Of a DNA stretch of 64,000 bases, positions 24,401 through 37,506 are shown piece by piece. A model generated the notes under the pieces. The model did not search any database, had not been told where the DNA came from, and worked only from the letters and a program-made list of their open reading frames with translations. The stretch covers positions 6,606,478 through 6,670,477 of the forward strand of contig JBBCBC010000030.1 in NCBI GenBank assembly GCA_037126765.1. Direction: 5' to 3'. The position numbers and the translations under genes were made by a program. The stretch's first letter is position 1. Every line of letters starts with the position of its first letter. The DNA comes from Stenogyne calaminthoides (lineage: Eukaryota > Streptophyta > Magnoliopsida > Lamiales > Lamiaceae).

Positions 24401-26431
24401 TGCAATAAAAAAAATATCCGCCACTTACGTAGCATTGCAATGTCTTCTACTTTCTTAACGTTACCCAAAGGTGATGAGGATCTCATCCACTATGTTCGGA
24501 TCATTTAGAATGAAAAACAGTGGATCTCAGATCAACCACCCATGAATGAAGTATATCGCCGCTAAACAAGTTTCAACAACTAGTGTATGAGAATTGCCTT
24601 TCTTTCCATTCCTTTTGGGGTTGGAATGCAAGACCTCCATTGTCCTCTCTCAATTATTACTTCCTCTTTGGATTTTCCTTGACACAACAAGCATTCTCAT
24701 CTTACCATTGCCCTTGGCAACAAATTGAGTTTTTTGCTTATGGCCTTTGGTCCTCTTTCTTTATCTTGCCTACCCTTGGCCTAGAAAATGAAGACGGACC
24801 ATCAAAGCTTGAGTTTGGTGCCTTATCATCATTTTCGCCGAGTCCAAAAGTTTGCAACAAATTAGATAGCGAGGCCAAAATGCTCAAAAAAAAAACCAAA
24901 TTCATCGAAGTCTCCGGATCATAATCTGCACTCTCGAATCTCAAGTTTGTTCGGATGGGCCATCTATTTTGAGGACGTAATCCCTTACGGGTTTTCCCTC
25001 CACCAAACATTTACATCTCATAACCGATGAGTATCGGTTGGCTCATCGATTTTTGTGTGTCAAAATCCACTTGTGCTTTTGTGCGATTAGACAATTATAA
25101 TTTTTCAATAAATATAGTTTCCATACATATTGTATTGACTTTAAGTATAATAACAAAGGATTAAAAGGTAACGACATGTTTGTAAATAAACAACTATATG
25201 CAAAAAACAAGTATATCACAAGATTCGATCACATGCATCATATTTAAAATCTCAAAAAAAATATGAACAATGCATCACCCAACATTCAAAACAGGTTTAA
25301 ATAAGCCACGTGGGGTGGGTCATTATTTAAACACATTCAAGGTGTTACAAACAAGAAATTATAAACCTTTAATATCCAGATTCATGGTTCAATTTTGACC
25401 AATATAAAACTAGGAGGGGAAGTATATGCATATCAATTTTATACCTAAGTAATAACCATGATTAAATTGGGATTACTTTGAAGCCTCGTTGGGAACCCAT
25501 AGTAATAAACAATCATCCGTTTGGAATTCATTCTGAAACCTATCTTTTTGTCTGGGGAAATTTCTCCAAAAGAATTCACAAATAAATAAATCATGGAGGT
25601 CAAAATTAATTCAATTTTATTATCAGGAATAAAATTGTCAATTAAATAAACAATAGATAAGCACAAATAAATCAAGCAAAACAAAAAATAAACATATTGG
25701 GCACAAATTATCCAACTGTCATGGTTTGATTTTTCTTGGCTTGATCTTGAAGAAACACGTCTCGAATTTCTCCCACTCGTTCATCTCGAAAAAAAATACG
25801 TTCTCTCGCCACGCCACGCCATAGCTCGGCGGGATGCACACACCAAGATGCCGGCCATTGCTTCAAGAAAATGAAGACGCCCATACGGGAGCCGGCAGCG
25901 ATCCAAGCGATCCGGTAGCGACGCACAAGACTACAAGAATCCATCTTCAGGAAATTTGAAATGTTAGCGCAGCCGTCAGAATCGACCGTATACGCTGCGA
26001 CTGCGAAAATCGCGGGCTGAAAGCGCGTTCGCCGCCCGGCCTGCCTCGGGCGCCCATGCGTGCCCGGCGTGCCCAGCGCCGCCCGCCCTACGCCTTAAAT
26101 TTTTCGCCTTTAATTTTTTCGTCTTTTTCGTTCCGATCCGGTTATAATTTATTTACAAAAAATAAAAAAATCTAGATCTAGACTAGTCTATTACATTGAT
26201 CAAATCAAACAAATCCTAGTCTACTCATGGATTTTTCACGAGGCAAAACAAACCGAACTAATCGAATTAAAAAACCACGATTTATATGCATGCAAAATAA
26301 AACATTAAAATCCATGACAATTGGATTGCAAAATCAGATCTAAAAGTTCTACTATCCAATTTCAAATTTAATGTCCACTTAATTAAATTACAATTTAAAA
26401 AATTGAGAAAAACAAATGGCTCGATATGCAT
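21478..26431 (-). pseudogene. Copia A internal region: gag-pol remnants
   Basis: On the minus strand, a GC-rich leader (about 25700-26100) is followed by gag, starting near 25170 and continuing to about 24600 with recognisable RDYVLKI-like sequence. Pre-integrase and integrase traces lie around 24130-23650. Reverse transcriptase spans about 23000-22400, with the catalytic motif still VDD(I/V) at about 22530-22545. RNase H runs to about 21590. Numerous stops and frameshifts occur in all domains; long stretches can be followed only by comparison with Copia B. The site for a Met-tRNA primer near 26419-26431 is degenerate (ggctcgatatgca in place of ggctttgatacca). Confidence 0.85.
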
Positions 26432-28231
26432 TGTTGGGGAATAACGAGATCTATTCGGGAGGTGAATATTTAAATACAAATTTAATTCATTAATTATTAC
26501 TAGCATGAATTAATCCTATATTAATTCAAATAATAATTGCAACAACATATCATGCATATAAAAACCACGTAAAACCCATTGAATCTACGGGTTTACGTGA
26601 GCGTATTCTCGGGAATGGCTTTGGTCGGACGGACTAACCAAAAGGACTTCCCAAGTATTCCTTAGCCCTTGCTCGACAATCCGGTGGAAGGATACTTTCA
26701 TGAACAATTAACAAAAGGAAAAAATAAACTTTGTTGCACCACTTATGTGGATTTGCTAATATTTCAAAGACATGAATTGTACTTTGGGAATGAACTAATC
26801 ATCCTATATAAGGGGGAGGGTGAACGAAATTTGTGTGTTTTTTCAATGTGGGAAAAGACTTTTCTTGGTCATCAAGAAATCTTGAATATATCCCATATAT
26901 TCTCTTTCCCATAACTAAAATATTCCACAAAAATCCACCTCCTCTATTTTATGGAATTTTCGAAAATATTAGTGTGCAAGAATCCAAGATTTGGATCTTC
27001 TTGAATTTATGAGATATTCTTGTATTTCAAGAAATACATATCTTCCATAATATCTTTTTCAAGAAAATCTTTTTGCCCATTATATTTCCAAAATTTCGAA
27101 ATTTCATTATGTATAACCAAGTGGGAGATTTCTTGAATTTAATGAGACAATCTTGTATTCCAAGAATACATATCTTCATTCCATAACAAAATTCAAAGAA
27201 AATCTTTCTCCCTCTTTTATCCATAATTTTCGAAAATAAGAGGAAATATAAAGCAACAATATTTATTTTATTTTATTCACCTTTTCAGTTATTGGACTAT
27301 ATGTTGGGCTACTCAGGGGGCCTTTAGGAGAATTAAGATTGGACCTTCTAGTGGATCTTGAATATCTAATATTGAGCCACAATATAATTCAAGCCCATAA
27401 ATATTAATTAATCCCATTACATAATTAATATTGCACCATCCATCTTAACCCATATTACGTCAATATGGCTCGGTCATTACGTGTTTAAGATTATCTAGCC
27501 CACTAATTAATTCAAGCCAATCAAATAGCTTTTCGTTAATTAATATCTTTTGTCCTTGGTCGAGAGAACAGTTCAACATTATTATCCATACCGGAAACTA
27601 ATTCCACTTGCAAGATTTGGTATGATAAAACTTATGAACTCTCAAGGGGGGCAAATCAAGCAAGCATACTTGCACCACGATTCTTTTAAATCTTAGCAAT
27701 CACATGTGACCAATAATATTGCCCAAGATAAAAAGTATTGAATCTCTCTCGATTCGCTACCCATGATAAGTCAAAGCAATAGTTACCAATCCCACGTGAT
27801 CCTATTTAATGGACGAAGGTTAAGAAACAACGAACCATCGAGGTCTAATTCTTCCTTTTCGGGATTCAAGAATTTATCCCTAGTATGGGTCCTAATCACC
27901 ATGCACTAGTGTAATCTCTTGGTCAAGACAAACCAATTGAGCTTTTTACACCTCAACCTTTTCGCGATGGTTGTTCATTTTCATCTAGGTCGTGAATCGC
28001 GTACTTATAGTTACAAGCGGACCAATTAATTTAATCTTCGTGATCGGGTATCACTAAATTAACTCTGATGTAACACGCATTTAATTATTGAACAGTTATG
28101 CAAAGAAATATATGTAACATTCAATCATATTTAAAGCATCCAATGATAAACAATTTATTTCAAGAATAAGTGCGGAAACGTTTTTTGATTATACAAAGTA
28201 AAAAGCATACTTTTCAGTATAATCCCCAACA
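26432..28231 (-). repeat. 5' LTR of Copia A
   Basis: 1800 bp, TGTTGGGGAATAACG ... TAATCCCCAACA on the plus strand. It retains the segment acgtaaaacccattgaatct that is missing from the partner LTR, and has single copies where the partner has the 67-bp duplication. Confidence 0.9.
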
Positions 28232-29588
28232 AAATTAACAATTATTATTAGCATGAATTTACCTAAGTGAATTCAAATAATAATTAATCCAACAACAACA
28301 TGAAAATAATACTTCACGTAAAATATCCTAGCATGCGGAATTTCTAGGAGTTTACGTAAACGTACCCATTGGATAGACGATCTGAGACAGACATGATCAA
28401 GTATCTGGATACCCACCAAAAGTCCTTCTCAAGTATTAGATGAACGATTTATAAAACAAGAAAAATAAAAAATTGTTGCACTATTAAAGAAGCCAAGTGG
28501 GAGTTTTCTTGAATTTATGGGATAATCTTGTATTCCAAGAATACAAGATCTCATTTCCATAAAATCTTTTCAAGAAAATCCTTCCTTCTCTTTTCTTTAA
28601 TATTTTTAAAAAAAATAGGAAATATTGCAACAATAAATTTATTTTATTTTTAAGCACCTTTTATTTATTGGACTATAATAATTTGGGCTACTTGAGGGGC
28701 CTTTAGGAGAATTAAGATGGACCTTCCAATGGACTTCTTAATTCCAATATTGAGCCACAATAGGAACCCATTAATATTAATTAATATCACTATATAATTA
28801 ATATTGCACTATTCAATCTTAACCCATATTTAATATGGCTCCGGTTATTATTTCTCGTGTTTAAGATTATTTAGTCCATTAATTAAGAAAAACTTTATAT
28901 TAATTAATATATTTATCCTTGGACAACCCAACTTTATTATCCATAAAAAAAATTAATTTTGCAAAGATTTGGTATGATAAAGGTTCCGCCCACCAAGGGG
29001 ACCAATCAAGCAAGACTTTTGCAAGCACACGATTCTCTATTATTAATTTAAGAATCGTCGGCAATTAATATTATTGCCCAAGATATAGGTATCGAAGTCG
29101 CAATGATTCTCTTCCCATTTATAAGTCAACGCAATAACTACTAATCACACACAGTCCTTATTAAGTGACAGAGATTAAGAATCAACAACCACTGAGGTCT
29201 AACTCTTCATCCCTTAAGTCAGTGCGAAAGAGTTTATCCTCTCTGTAGGTCCGCTTCAGCGCATCGAATGCACTAGTGTAATCTCTTGGTCAAGACAAGT
29301 CAATATGATCCTTACACATCAACTTCTACCAATAGATTGTTCGAATTTATCTAAGTTGTGAAACACGCACTCGTTTACAAGGAACTGTTAACGTGATCTT
29401 CTGTGATATGGTATCACCACGTTAACTACAATGTAAAGCGTGCTATGAACGGTTTGAAATAAATATATATATAACATTCAATCATATTTAAAGCAACAGT
29501 GATAAACAGTTTATTTCAGTAAATAAGTGTTTAATACATAGGTTATACAAAGTAAAAGCATACTTTCATATATAACCCCAACAGATCA

Positions 29589-30753
29589 TTTGAGTGGCTT
29601 ATGTAAACATCGTTGCATTACCTTAAAATAGTTGCTATAGAACGTTGGTATTCATAATATATAGAAAGAACAAATAGAGACAGATCCATGATTTTATGTT
29701 AGGAATATAAGCTAGGGAGTTCTAACTTAACCCAAAATCATGGTCAAAGGTTAAGGATTGACTCCCACTTATATACCCTTCCACACTTTCATGTGGAACC
29801 GATGTGGGATCGGAACAATCGACCCTCCTTAAAGCCGGACGTCCACGGACGGCACACTCCGGGTGGCAACCCATACGCCAAGGCCCACTTCCCGGGTGGC
29901 AACCCCCCTTGGGCCCACATCCGAGGTGGCAACCCCTGGGCCCACCATCGGGTAGACCCATTCCGCAGTCCGCCCAAGTTTTGAGCGAATTTTTTTTTTT
30001 TTTTTTTGTATTATAAAATCACATACAATTATAACTGGAGTGGGACAAAAACTTAGACACTAAAAGTCTAGATAAAAGTATTTCTACATATAAATTTTAA
30101 AAAAAAAAATCGAGGAGCCCCTAAATACATCCCAGAGTATGAAACAACTAAAGTGGAATCTCAGATTCACAATCAGGATGAGTTATTATGGTATAAAACT
30201 CTATACACGCTTCTCTTGATGATTGCCAAAAATAAATAGGGACACATATTTTCCTGAAGTTTCCTTAACAAAACAAATACCATATCAACATGATCATTAC
30301 AAGAAAACATAGCTACCATAGTATCATTAAGATCTTACAACATTAATTCAAAAATTATTACCATTTGAACATAAATTACTTGATCTACCAAACAAATGTT
30401 CATATGGTATTAAAATTAGGAAAAGTTCACTTAATGCATCAAAGAAACAAATCTGAAATCAAATTGGTACCTTAGATTCAAGACTGAAGTTCTTCAATTT
30501 TCCACCTGTCATTTTTCAACTATCTTAAAAGCATAACCTTTGTAAACATCTAGACACAACAATCAAAACCCATCATAAAAATTCCACACAATACTGAATA
30601 TTTGTCATTAATTTAAAAAGCATATGTTGATACAGAAATTAAACTTACAAAAGCATTCAAGAACAAATAGGAAGGAGGATATTGATGTGATCTTTTCTCT
30701 CTCTTGATATCAAAGTGAATGAGAGAGATTGGGATGATACATACTCATAGGAA
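29589..30753. other. Intergenic; GC-rich short repeats at 29850-29955
   Basis: 29730-29990 contains TATATACCC, a GATGTGGGAT box and three copies of (g/a)ggtggcaaccc separated by gggcccac-like stretches, then an 18-base T run at 29991-30008. This looks like the end of an old retroelement, but no borders were found. The remainder is AT-rich with nothing recognised. Confidence 0.4.
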
Positions 30754-30766
30754 CTACTTCTTTAGT

Positions 30767-31002
30767 TTAAGGATTTAATTGACGAATTAATTCGGGATTT
30801 TGCACCATATCTCTAACCTGAGGATTGGCTTCAAGAAAAATGAACTGAGGAGAGGAAGAGAGAGTATGCATCAACCAGGAAAATAATAATTTGAAAAGAA
30901 AAAAAACAAAAAAACAAAGTACTAACAATAATCATGTGCGAATACAAAAGATTATAAAGATACCTGCGATGAATAACTGGAGGATGCTTCGTCCGAAACC
31001 AT
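30767..31002 (-). pseudogene. Short two-exon ORF with ubiquilin/DSK2-like STI1 motif
   Basis: On the minus strand an ATG at 31002 opens MVSDEASSSYSSQ, ending at a good donor (TCGCAG|GTATCT, 30964/30963). A 119-bp intron ends in CTCTTCCTCTCCTCAG, and exon 2 (30844-30767) continues in phase as FIFLEANPQVRDMVQNPELI-like sequence to a TAA, 38 codons in all. The NPQVRDMVQNPEL stretch resembles the STI1-type repeats of ubiquilin/DSK2 proteins, but the rest of such a protein is absent. The GC-rich block at 31190-31370 could be its 5'UTR. Probably a decayed gene fragment; a small expressed gene cannot be excluded. Confidence 0.35.
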
Positions 31003-31777
31003 AAAAGAAATAATTCGACGAAGTTTAGAACAACTCCATTGTTATCGAGTGAGTAAAAATAATTAAATTTACCTATTTTAGAACAACTCCATTGTTCTCT
31101 GGCTTTTTATCCATCTTTAAAGAACTAAAATTGGGAAATTTTCGGAGTACCCCGTTTTTCTAGGAGAGCCAAATCAAGACAGGAATTTAATGCCGAATCC
31201 TTGTTTAAGCTTGCCGTCGCCACTTCCCGTCATCGTTCGCCGTCCCATCCCTTCCCTCGAGCCGTCGTCGTCCGAACTGCAACCGCAGACCCTTTTCCTC
31301 ACTCAAGTGCTCTCGCCATCTCCCCTCCCGCAACGCTCTCGCCATCTCGTCTATTTACTTTCCTGTGAATTACAGAGTGGATTTATTTTAATTTACCCGT
31401 CCGTCTGTTTGTGTTCTTAATTAGGGCCTTAATTTGCAATGTTTAAAGTATTAGAGGGGTAAGATGGTAAAAAATGTTTCTCAATGGCAAGCCATTTTTT
31501 AATATAGTATGGATTAATTACGTACAACTTTGTTATACTTCCAACCATTAAATGGAATTCATGTCGATTAGGACAACCTAACTTTGGGTTCGTGAATTAC
31601 ATCCAATTTGAGAACAAGGTTCAACGTTGAAATTGAAACATAGTAGTAATAATTAACAATGATGTTAGGAGAAAGTGAAACGCGAGTATAATGTACAATT
31701 GAGAGGAATTAATGTTTGGTTTTATTTATAGTGAGTCTCGGAGGATGGTTTCGGGAGAATATTTGTGGATTAAAAAT
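31003..31777. other. GC-rich island and intergenic DNA
   Basis: 31190-31370 is GC-rich, with gccgtcgtcgtccg and two copies of ctctcgccatctc, as in a plant 5'UTR or first exon. Both strands are open only briefly. 31440-31777 is AT-rich without features. Confidence 0.35.
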
Positions 31778-32507
31778 TGTTGGAAAAAATATTATTTGGA
31801 TGTGTGTAGACGAAGATGACTATGCAGACACTGACACGGTAAAGTCGAGACAAGAGTTGGACTCTCTTTCCGTAAGACGATATTGCCCCGTACTCCAGTG
31901 CAATACGGTATCATGACAATCGCACCCAAGATACAACGACTTTAAAGTTTTTCGACCGCTGCACTACGAATCGGAAACTATCGGCGAACGGACTCAAGTA
32001 TCCGGAACTTCTTGACACAACTCTAATGCAAATACTACAATTCTAAAATGTCATGTATGCATATTGTAGTTGAATGTCTTGACAACTCACAAAGTTGTCT
32101 TTTTGATCGATGTAAAATTGATTATTGAAATCAATCACCAATGGAATGAAATGATCATGTGGGGTTCTTTATATAGACTTCTAAAAGTCATATTTAATAG
32201 TTGTGACTCTTCACCATAAACTTCATTTTTCCAAAAGTCGCAACTTTTAGAAATAGACAACTATTCGCCAAAAGGAATGAGTCAATTTTCCTAAAAGACA
32301 CATCCTTTGGAATAATTTCTTTTTGTCACAATTTATTACTATTACCATAATAAATACATTCACAAATGTATTTATCCTCATATTAAATGACATTACTTTC
32401 TCATTCACCCAAATTTGGTTTTGAGAATTCAATTCCACTAAATTCATTTCCAGAAAATGAATTATTAATGTCACTTAATTATTTGGTCAAAACCAAAAAT
32501 TCCAACA
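31778..32507 (-). repeat. 3' LTR of LARD-like element
   Basis: Plus strand TGTTGGAAAAAATATT ... AAAATTCCAACA. Closely matches 38591-39297, with about nine differences in the 200 bp compared by eye from 31856 (e.g. gtactccagtg versus gtgctccggtg). Confidence 0.85.
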
Positions 32508-34834
32508 ATCCCCTACATGAATGAAATTAATGCATGCAAACCTAAGAAAGTTCCGACAAACCGTTATTGCATCGGGATAGGTAGCTTGTGGCTTTGAACC
32601 TTCCATAGTGAAATGCCATCGGATTTACTCGCTGCTCAGTGAACGCGATGTCTTGAACTGGTCAGCTTTTTGTGTAAACCAAGACAATGACATACACACA
32701 ATAACGACTCTAATACTCTTTTGGTTCTCACGTTGTTGTCCATTTCGGTCGTGGACCATATCTCGGATTCATAAGTGTGTACTGAAATGTCAGTTGAAGC
32801 GGCCACACTTCACACTTATATAGGTAATCTCCCATCAAGAGTAATCTGCAATACCCCACCGTAAAAGGTATAGGAATCATTAAAAGCTATTAAGTTTAAC
32901 CTTACCACACGTCATCAGGTTTATGCACCCAAAGGTGCAATTTGCACATGAAGGGATTCGAGAATGAGCTGGAAAAGTATTTTTCAAGTGCATGACTGAG
33001 TACTTCATAACTTAGTTGTCTCATTGAACCAAGTTCTTGGGATCCTCCAGTCATCATGAATGAGTTACAACTATGAACACCCTTTCATGTGTGGGTTTTA
33101 GCTCCATTCTCCTTATTCGTTATCCTCATAAACATCTCATCTTTAACCGACCGGGTTTTTATCCAAATGCACTTTTTATAATTCATTGCATACTTCTTTA
33201 GAGGATTTTTATGACACTACTCCCCCACATTTTCACAAATGGGCTTGGAAGTCTGTGTCAAAATATCCAGTTTACTTTTGTGTATCCTTTCAACATGTCT
33301 GGATATTTCGCATTCCATTTTAGGAACATACGATTTGTTCATTATGGACCGATAAGCACTACTGGTGCTTGAATCTTTACAAGTTACTCCTACGCTTTGA
33401 GATAATTGTATGATCACTCTATCATTTCTTCATGATTCACATGATCTTATCTCCTTGTGTGGTGACTTTCCAATGACGTGATTGAACAAATCCGTATCAC
33501 TTGTGGAAAATATTCCACTTGGCACCTTTTGCCTCAGGTTTTCCATTTAACAATAAGGCTATGTTTTTGCTACCCACCTTACATTCGAATGTATCCACGG
33601 AGACCTCTTTCCCCCACATTCGGATGTAACTGTGGCGAGACTTCATCCCCCACATTCGAGTTGCTTGTCCATCTATTAATATTCTCCAAATATTAAATTT
33701 GGACACATAAATTCAAATTTCTTTGTTTGACCTTAAAATCTATAATTTTCTTAGTCCCTACAAATCCAAATTTGAAACTTTGATTTAATGATGGTCAAAA
33801 TACCAAAATTAAATTCAATTTCAAGTGGGCCCATAATGCCACATTTGACTCTCAAATAATTCTTCACTGAATTATACGAATCAACAACTCTTTTGGATTA
33901 CATCTTAATCCACAATTGTGCTATCAAGCACAATTTTAAATGAGGTCTTAATTGCCACCATTTACTCGTAAACAATTCCCAAGCAAATTTTACGAGTCAA
34001 TTGGATTACATCCAAAAGCACATGTTGCACTCTAAAGTGCAAAGTGTTTGATCCCAAATCAAATTTTAATTAGATATCAACAACTTAGGGATCCTAATTA
34101 TAAATAATTTATAATACCTAAAGTATCATAAATTAATCCATAACAGAATCCATATTCATTGGCATTCTCAAACCAAATCTGGACCGGCCATAATTAATTC
34201 AGTTGGCTCAAATAAAATGGGCCCAAATGGCCCAAGAATTGGTTCATAAAAATGAACATGGCCCAAGAAAGTGGTCATGTTTACAATAATCCTCATCACC
34301 TGGCCTATTATATTAATTCATTAGGCACTTGAGTCAAACAGACCCATGTGATTGATTTCTCAAAATTGCCCAATCTTGAGATTAATCACTTCGCCCTTCT
34401 CTCTCTTGAACCAGCGACAATAAGTAGAGTCGCATCCTGTTCACTATAACGACGCATCCGCCGGAGAGAGACCGAATCGACGCCATTCTGACGTTTCTTT
34501 CCCTTTTCCCTCAACCTGAACCATCGTGTTCATTTGAGAAGAAGTCAAAGGACGCCGGAATCGTTTTACAGATTGAGGAAGAAAAGGGCTCACATACAGA
34601 TTAAATTCGCTTCGCTTAGCCTGCCGCCACCAGCCCCCTCAAGCCGGTAAGCTACGGCGGACAACAGCCGGCAGCCGCTAGCCACCATCGCGAGAGGGAG
34701 ATCTAAAATGGGGCACTGCGAATTTAGCAGCATTGGAGACGCGGCCGCACCGCCGCTTCTGCCACCAAAAACCGCCCGCGGTAAGAGGTGCGGTCGCTCC
34801 GTCGCCTTCTTCTCCGCAAAGATGCGTCAAATTG
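32508..34834 (-). other. Internal region of LARD-like element, 3' part
   Basis: No domain recognised. Three spaced copies of tcccccacatt(c/t) occur at about 33223, 33610 and 33648 (plus strand). From 34400 the sequence turns GC-rich (gccgccaccagccccc, gcggccgcaccgccgc) and remains so up to the CACTA insertion point. This is the same GC island that resumes at 37832. Confidence 0.5.
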
Positions 34835-35639
34835 CACTACAAAAAAGACGAGGTTTAACGACGATTTTAGCGACGGAAAAGACAGTCGCTAACGACATTA
34901 GCAACGGTTTTGGCGACGGAAAAAAATCCGACGTTGAATCGAGGGTCGCTATCCGTAGCGACGGTTTTTTGTGACCGTCGCTGATTAATCGGTTTGATGA
35001 AAAAAATGGCTCACGGTTTTGAAAAAAAAAAAAATGGCTCACGGTGGAACAACTCGAACCACGGCCCGGACCGAACCCAACCACCCACGTCGAATATATA
35101 TAAGTCACCAAACCTCCCAATTAACGAGACAATTTTCGCCTCCCAGGGGGAACAACGGGGACTCAGGGCGCTGGCGGGATCAAATTCGAACAAATCATTT
35201 ATTAATAAATTATTCTATATGTCTAAAAAATCATTTTTTTTTTTCAATTTTTTTAAAATCATTTATTTCAATTATCTAATTTAATGATTTAACCACATTT
35301 TAATATAATAATTTTTATTTTTTTTTTATTTATTTATAAATTTAAATTAAATTATATTATATTAAAATATATTAATTTATTTATTTTTAATTCGTTTTTT
35401 TTTACACTTTTTTTAAATTTTTTTATTTCATTTATTTAATTTATCTATCTAATAATCTTTAAAATATTATATATATTTTTTATATTATAAATTATAAATA
35501 AATGATTATATTCTATTAAAATTTATAAATTATAAATAAATGATTATTTTCTTTTAAAATTCACAATCTCCACCTCACAATCAACCCTTCATCCTTTTTG
35601 AAAATTCAACAAAAAATAAAAAACTATTTTTTCTTAATT

Positions 35640-37233
35640 TAAACAAATACTACTATCTATTTCCTAAAAATTCATTTTCTTAAACAAATACTACTATCTA
35701 TTTAAAAAATTACTACTTTCTATTTAAACAATACTTTCTATTTAAACAAGTACTACATTTCATTTAAACAAGCAATACTTTCTATTTAAACAAGTAATAC
35801 TTTTAATTTAAACAAATAATGTTTTTAATTTAACCAAGTACTACTTTTCTATTTAAACAACTACTACTTTTCATTTAAACAAGTATTACTTTTCATTTTA
35901 ACAAGTACTACTTCTCATTTAAACAAGTAATACCTTTCATTTAAATATATAATACCTTTCATTTAACAAGTAGTATTACTTTTAATTTAAACAAGTAATA
36001 CTTTTAATTTAACAAGTAATACTTTTCATTTAAACAAGTACTATTTTTCTATTTAAAAAAGTATTACTTTTCTATTTAAACAAGTACTACTTTTCTATTT
36101 AAACAAGTAATACTTTTAATTTAACAAGTAATACTTTTCATTTAAACAAGTACTACTTTTCATTTAAACAAGTACTACTTTTCTATTTAAACAAGTATTA
36201 CTTTCCATTTAAACAAGTACTACTTTTCTATTTAAACAAGTACTACTTTTTTATTTAAACAAGTAATACTTTAAATTTAACAAGTAATACTTTTCATTTA
36301 AACAAGTACTACTTTTCATTTAAACAAGTACTACTTTTCTATTTAAATAAGTAATACTTTTCTATTTAAACAAGTAATACTTTTCTATTTAAACAAGTAC
36401 TACTTTTCTATTTAAACAAGTAATACTTTTCTATTTAAACAAGTAATACTTTTCTATTTAAACAAGTAATACTTTTCTATTTAAACAAGTAATACTTTTC
36501 TATTTAAACAAGTAATACTTTTCTATTTAAACAAGTACTACTTTTCTATTTAAACAAGTAATACTTTTCTATTTAAACAAGTAATACTTTTCTATTTAAA
36601 CAAGTAATAATTTTCTATTTAAACAAGTAATACTTTGAATTTAAACAAGTAATACTTTGAATTTAAACAAGTATTACTTTGAATTTAAACAAGTACTACT
36701 TTTCATTTTAACATGTGCTACTTTTCATTTAAACAAGTAATACCTTTCATTTAAACAAATAATATCTTTCATTTAAACAAGTAATACTTTCTATTATTTA
36801 AATAAGTAATACTTTTAATTTAAACAAGTAATATTTTTCTATTTAAACAAGTACTACTTTTCTATTTAAACAAGTACTACTTTTCTATTTAAACAAGTAA
36901 TACTTTGCATTTAAACAAGTACTACTTTTCATTTTAACAAGTAATACTTTTCTATTTAAACAAGTAATGTTTTTCATTTAAACAAGTACTACTTTTCTAT
37001 TTAAACACATACTACCTTTCTATTTAAACAAATAATACTTTTCATTTAAACAAGAACTACTTTTCATTTAAACAAGTACCACTTTTCTATTTAAACAAGT
37101 AATATTTTTCTATTTAAACAAGTAATGTTTTTCATTTAAACAAGTACTACTTTTCTATTTAAACACCTATTACCTTTCTATTTAAACAAGTAATACTTTT
37201 CATTTAACAAGTAATACATTTCATTTAAACAAG
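35640..37233 (+). repeat. 23-bp minisatellite, copy 1 (about 1.6 kb)
   Basis: Tandem units with core TTTAAACAAGTAATACTTTT preceded by CTA make a 23-bp period, repeated some 60-70 times. Variants include tac/aat exchange and cat/cta at the junction. The left third is more degenerate. A Stowaway MITE interrupts the right edge at 37236-37506, and a few bases of the repeat (taatacctttcat) continue after it. Confidence 0.95.
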
Positions 37234-37235
37234 TA

Positions 37236-37506
37236 CTCCCTCCGTCCTGATTTTGATTATCCGCTTTCCATGAATAGTCGTCCTAATTTTGTTTATCCAT
37301 TTCCAAATAAGGCAATAAAGCAACATTCATTACTATTTAATACTATTATTTATCTCCATCAAACCCACTTTACACCATTTAATACTATTATTTCCCTCCA
37401 CCAAACCCACTTTACCCACTTTATACCATTTAATACTATTATCTCCTACTTTTTCTTAATCTCCGTGTCTACAATAAATGGATAATCAAAAATAGGACGG
37501 AGGGAG
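37236..37506. mobile_element. Stowaway-like MITE inside the minisatellite
   Basis: 271 bp, inverted ends CTCCCTCCGTCCT ... AGGACGGAGGGAG, flanked by TA at 37234-37235 and 37507-37508. Inside are copies of accatttaatactattat and ccaaacccactttac. Confidence 0.9.

Larger units (their letters stand above)
19643..28231 (-). mobile_element. Ty1/Copia retrotransposon A, complete but decayed, minus strand
   Basis: 8589 bp with two LTRs (19643-21477 and 26432-28231) and a perfect 5-bp duplication aaatt (19638-19642, 28232-28236). The internal region reads on the minus strand in the order leader, gag, integrase, reverse transcriptase, RNase H. It is the same family as Copia element B (43385-52612), but the copies differ by many indels. 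All reading frames are broken. Confidence 0.95.
19584..29583 (-). mobile_element. Solo LTR (Copia-related) split by a nested element
   Basis: The outer LTR starts TGTTGGGATAAC at 19584 and ends ATAACCCCAACA at 29583, flanked by a perfect 5-bp duplication, gatca at 19579-19583 and 29584-29588. Removing the insertion (19643-28231) and one copy of its aaatt duplication leaves about 1.4 kb. It is a diverged relative of the inserted element's LTR, sharing for example cactagtgtaatctcttggtc, tcttaacccatatt and tttaagattat. With only one LTR and no internal region, it is the product of LTR-LTR recombination. Confidence 0.9.

Noticed and set aside
29722..30016. Overlapping open frames rich in Gly, Pro and Trp on both strands
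   Set aside because: They come from the GC-rich ggtggcaaccc repeats; all frames are open through composition and none has a recognisable product.
35640..37233. Regularly spaced short repeats considered as a CRISPR-like array
   Set aside because: Units are contiguous 23-bp tandem repeats without unique spacers, in a plant transposon; it is a minisatellite.
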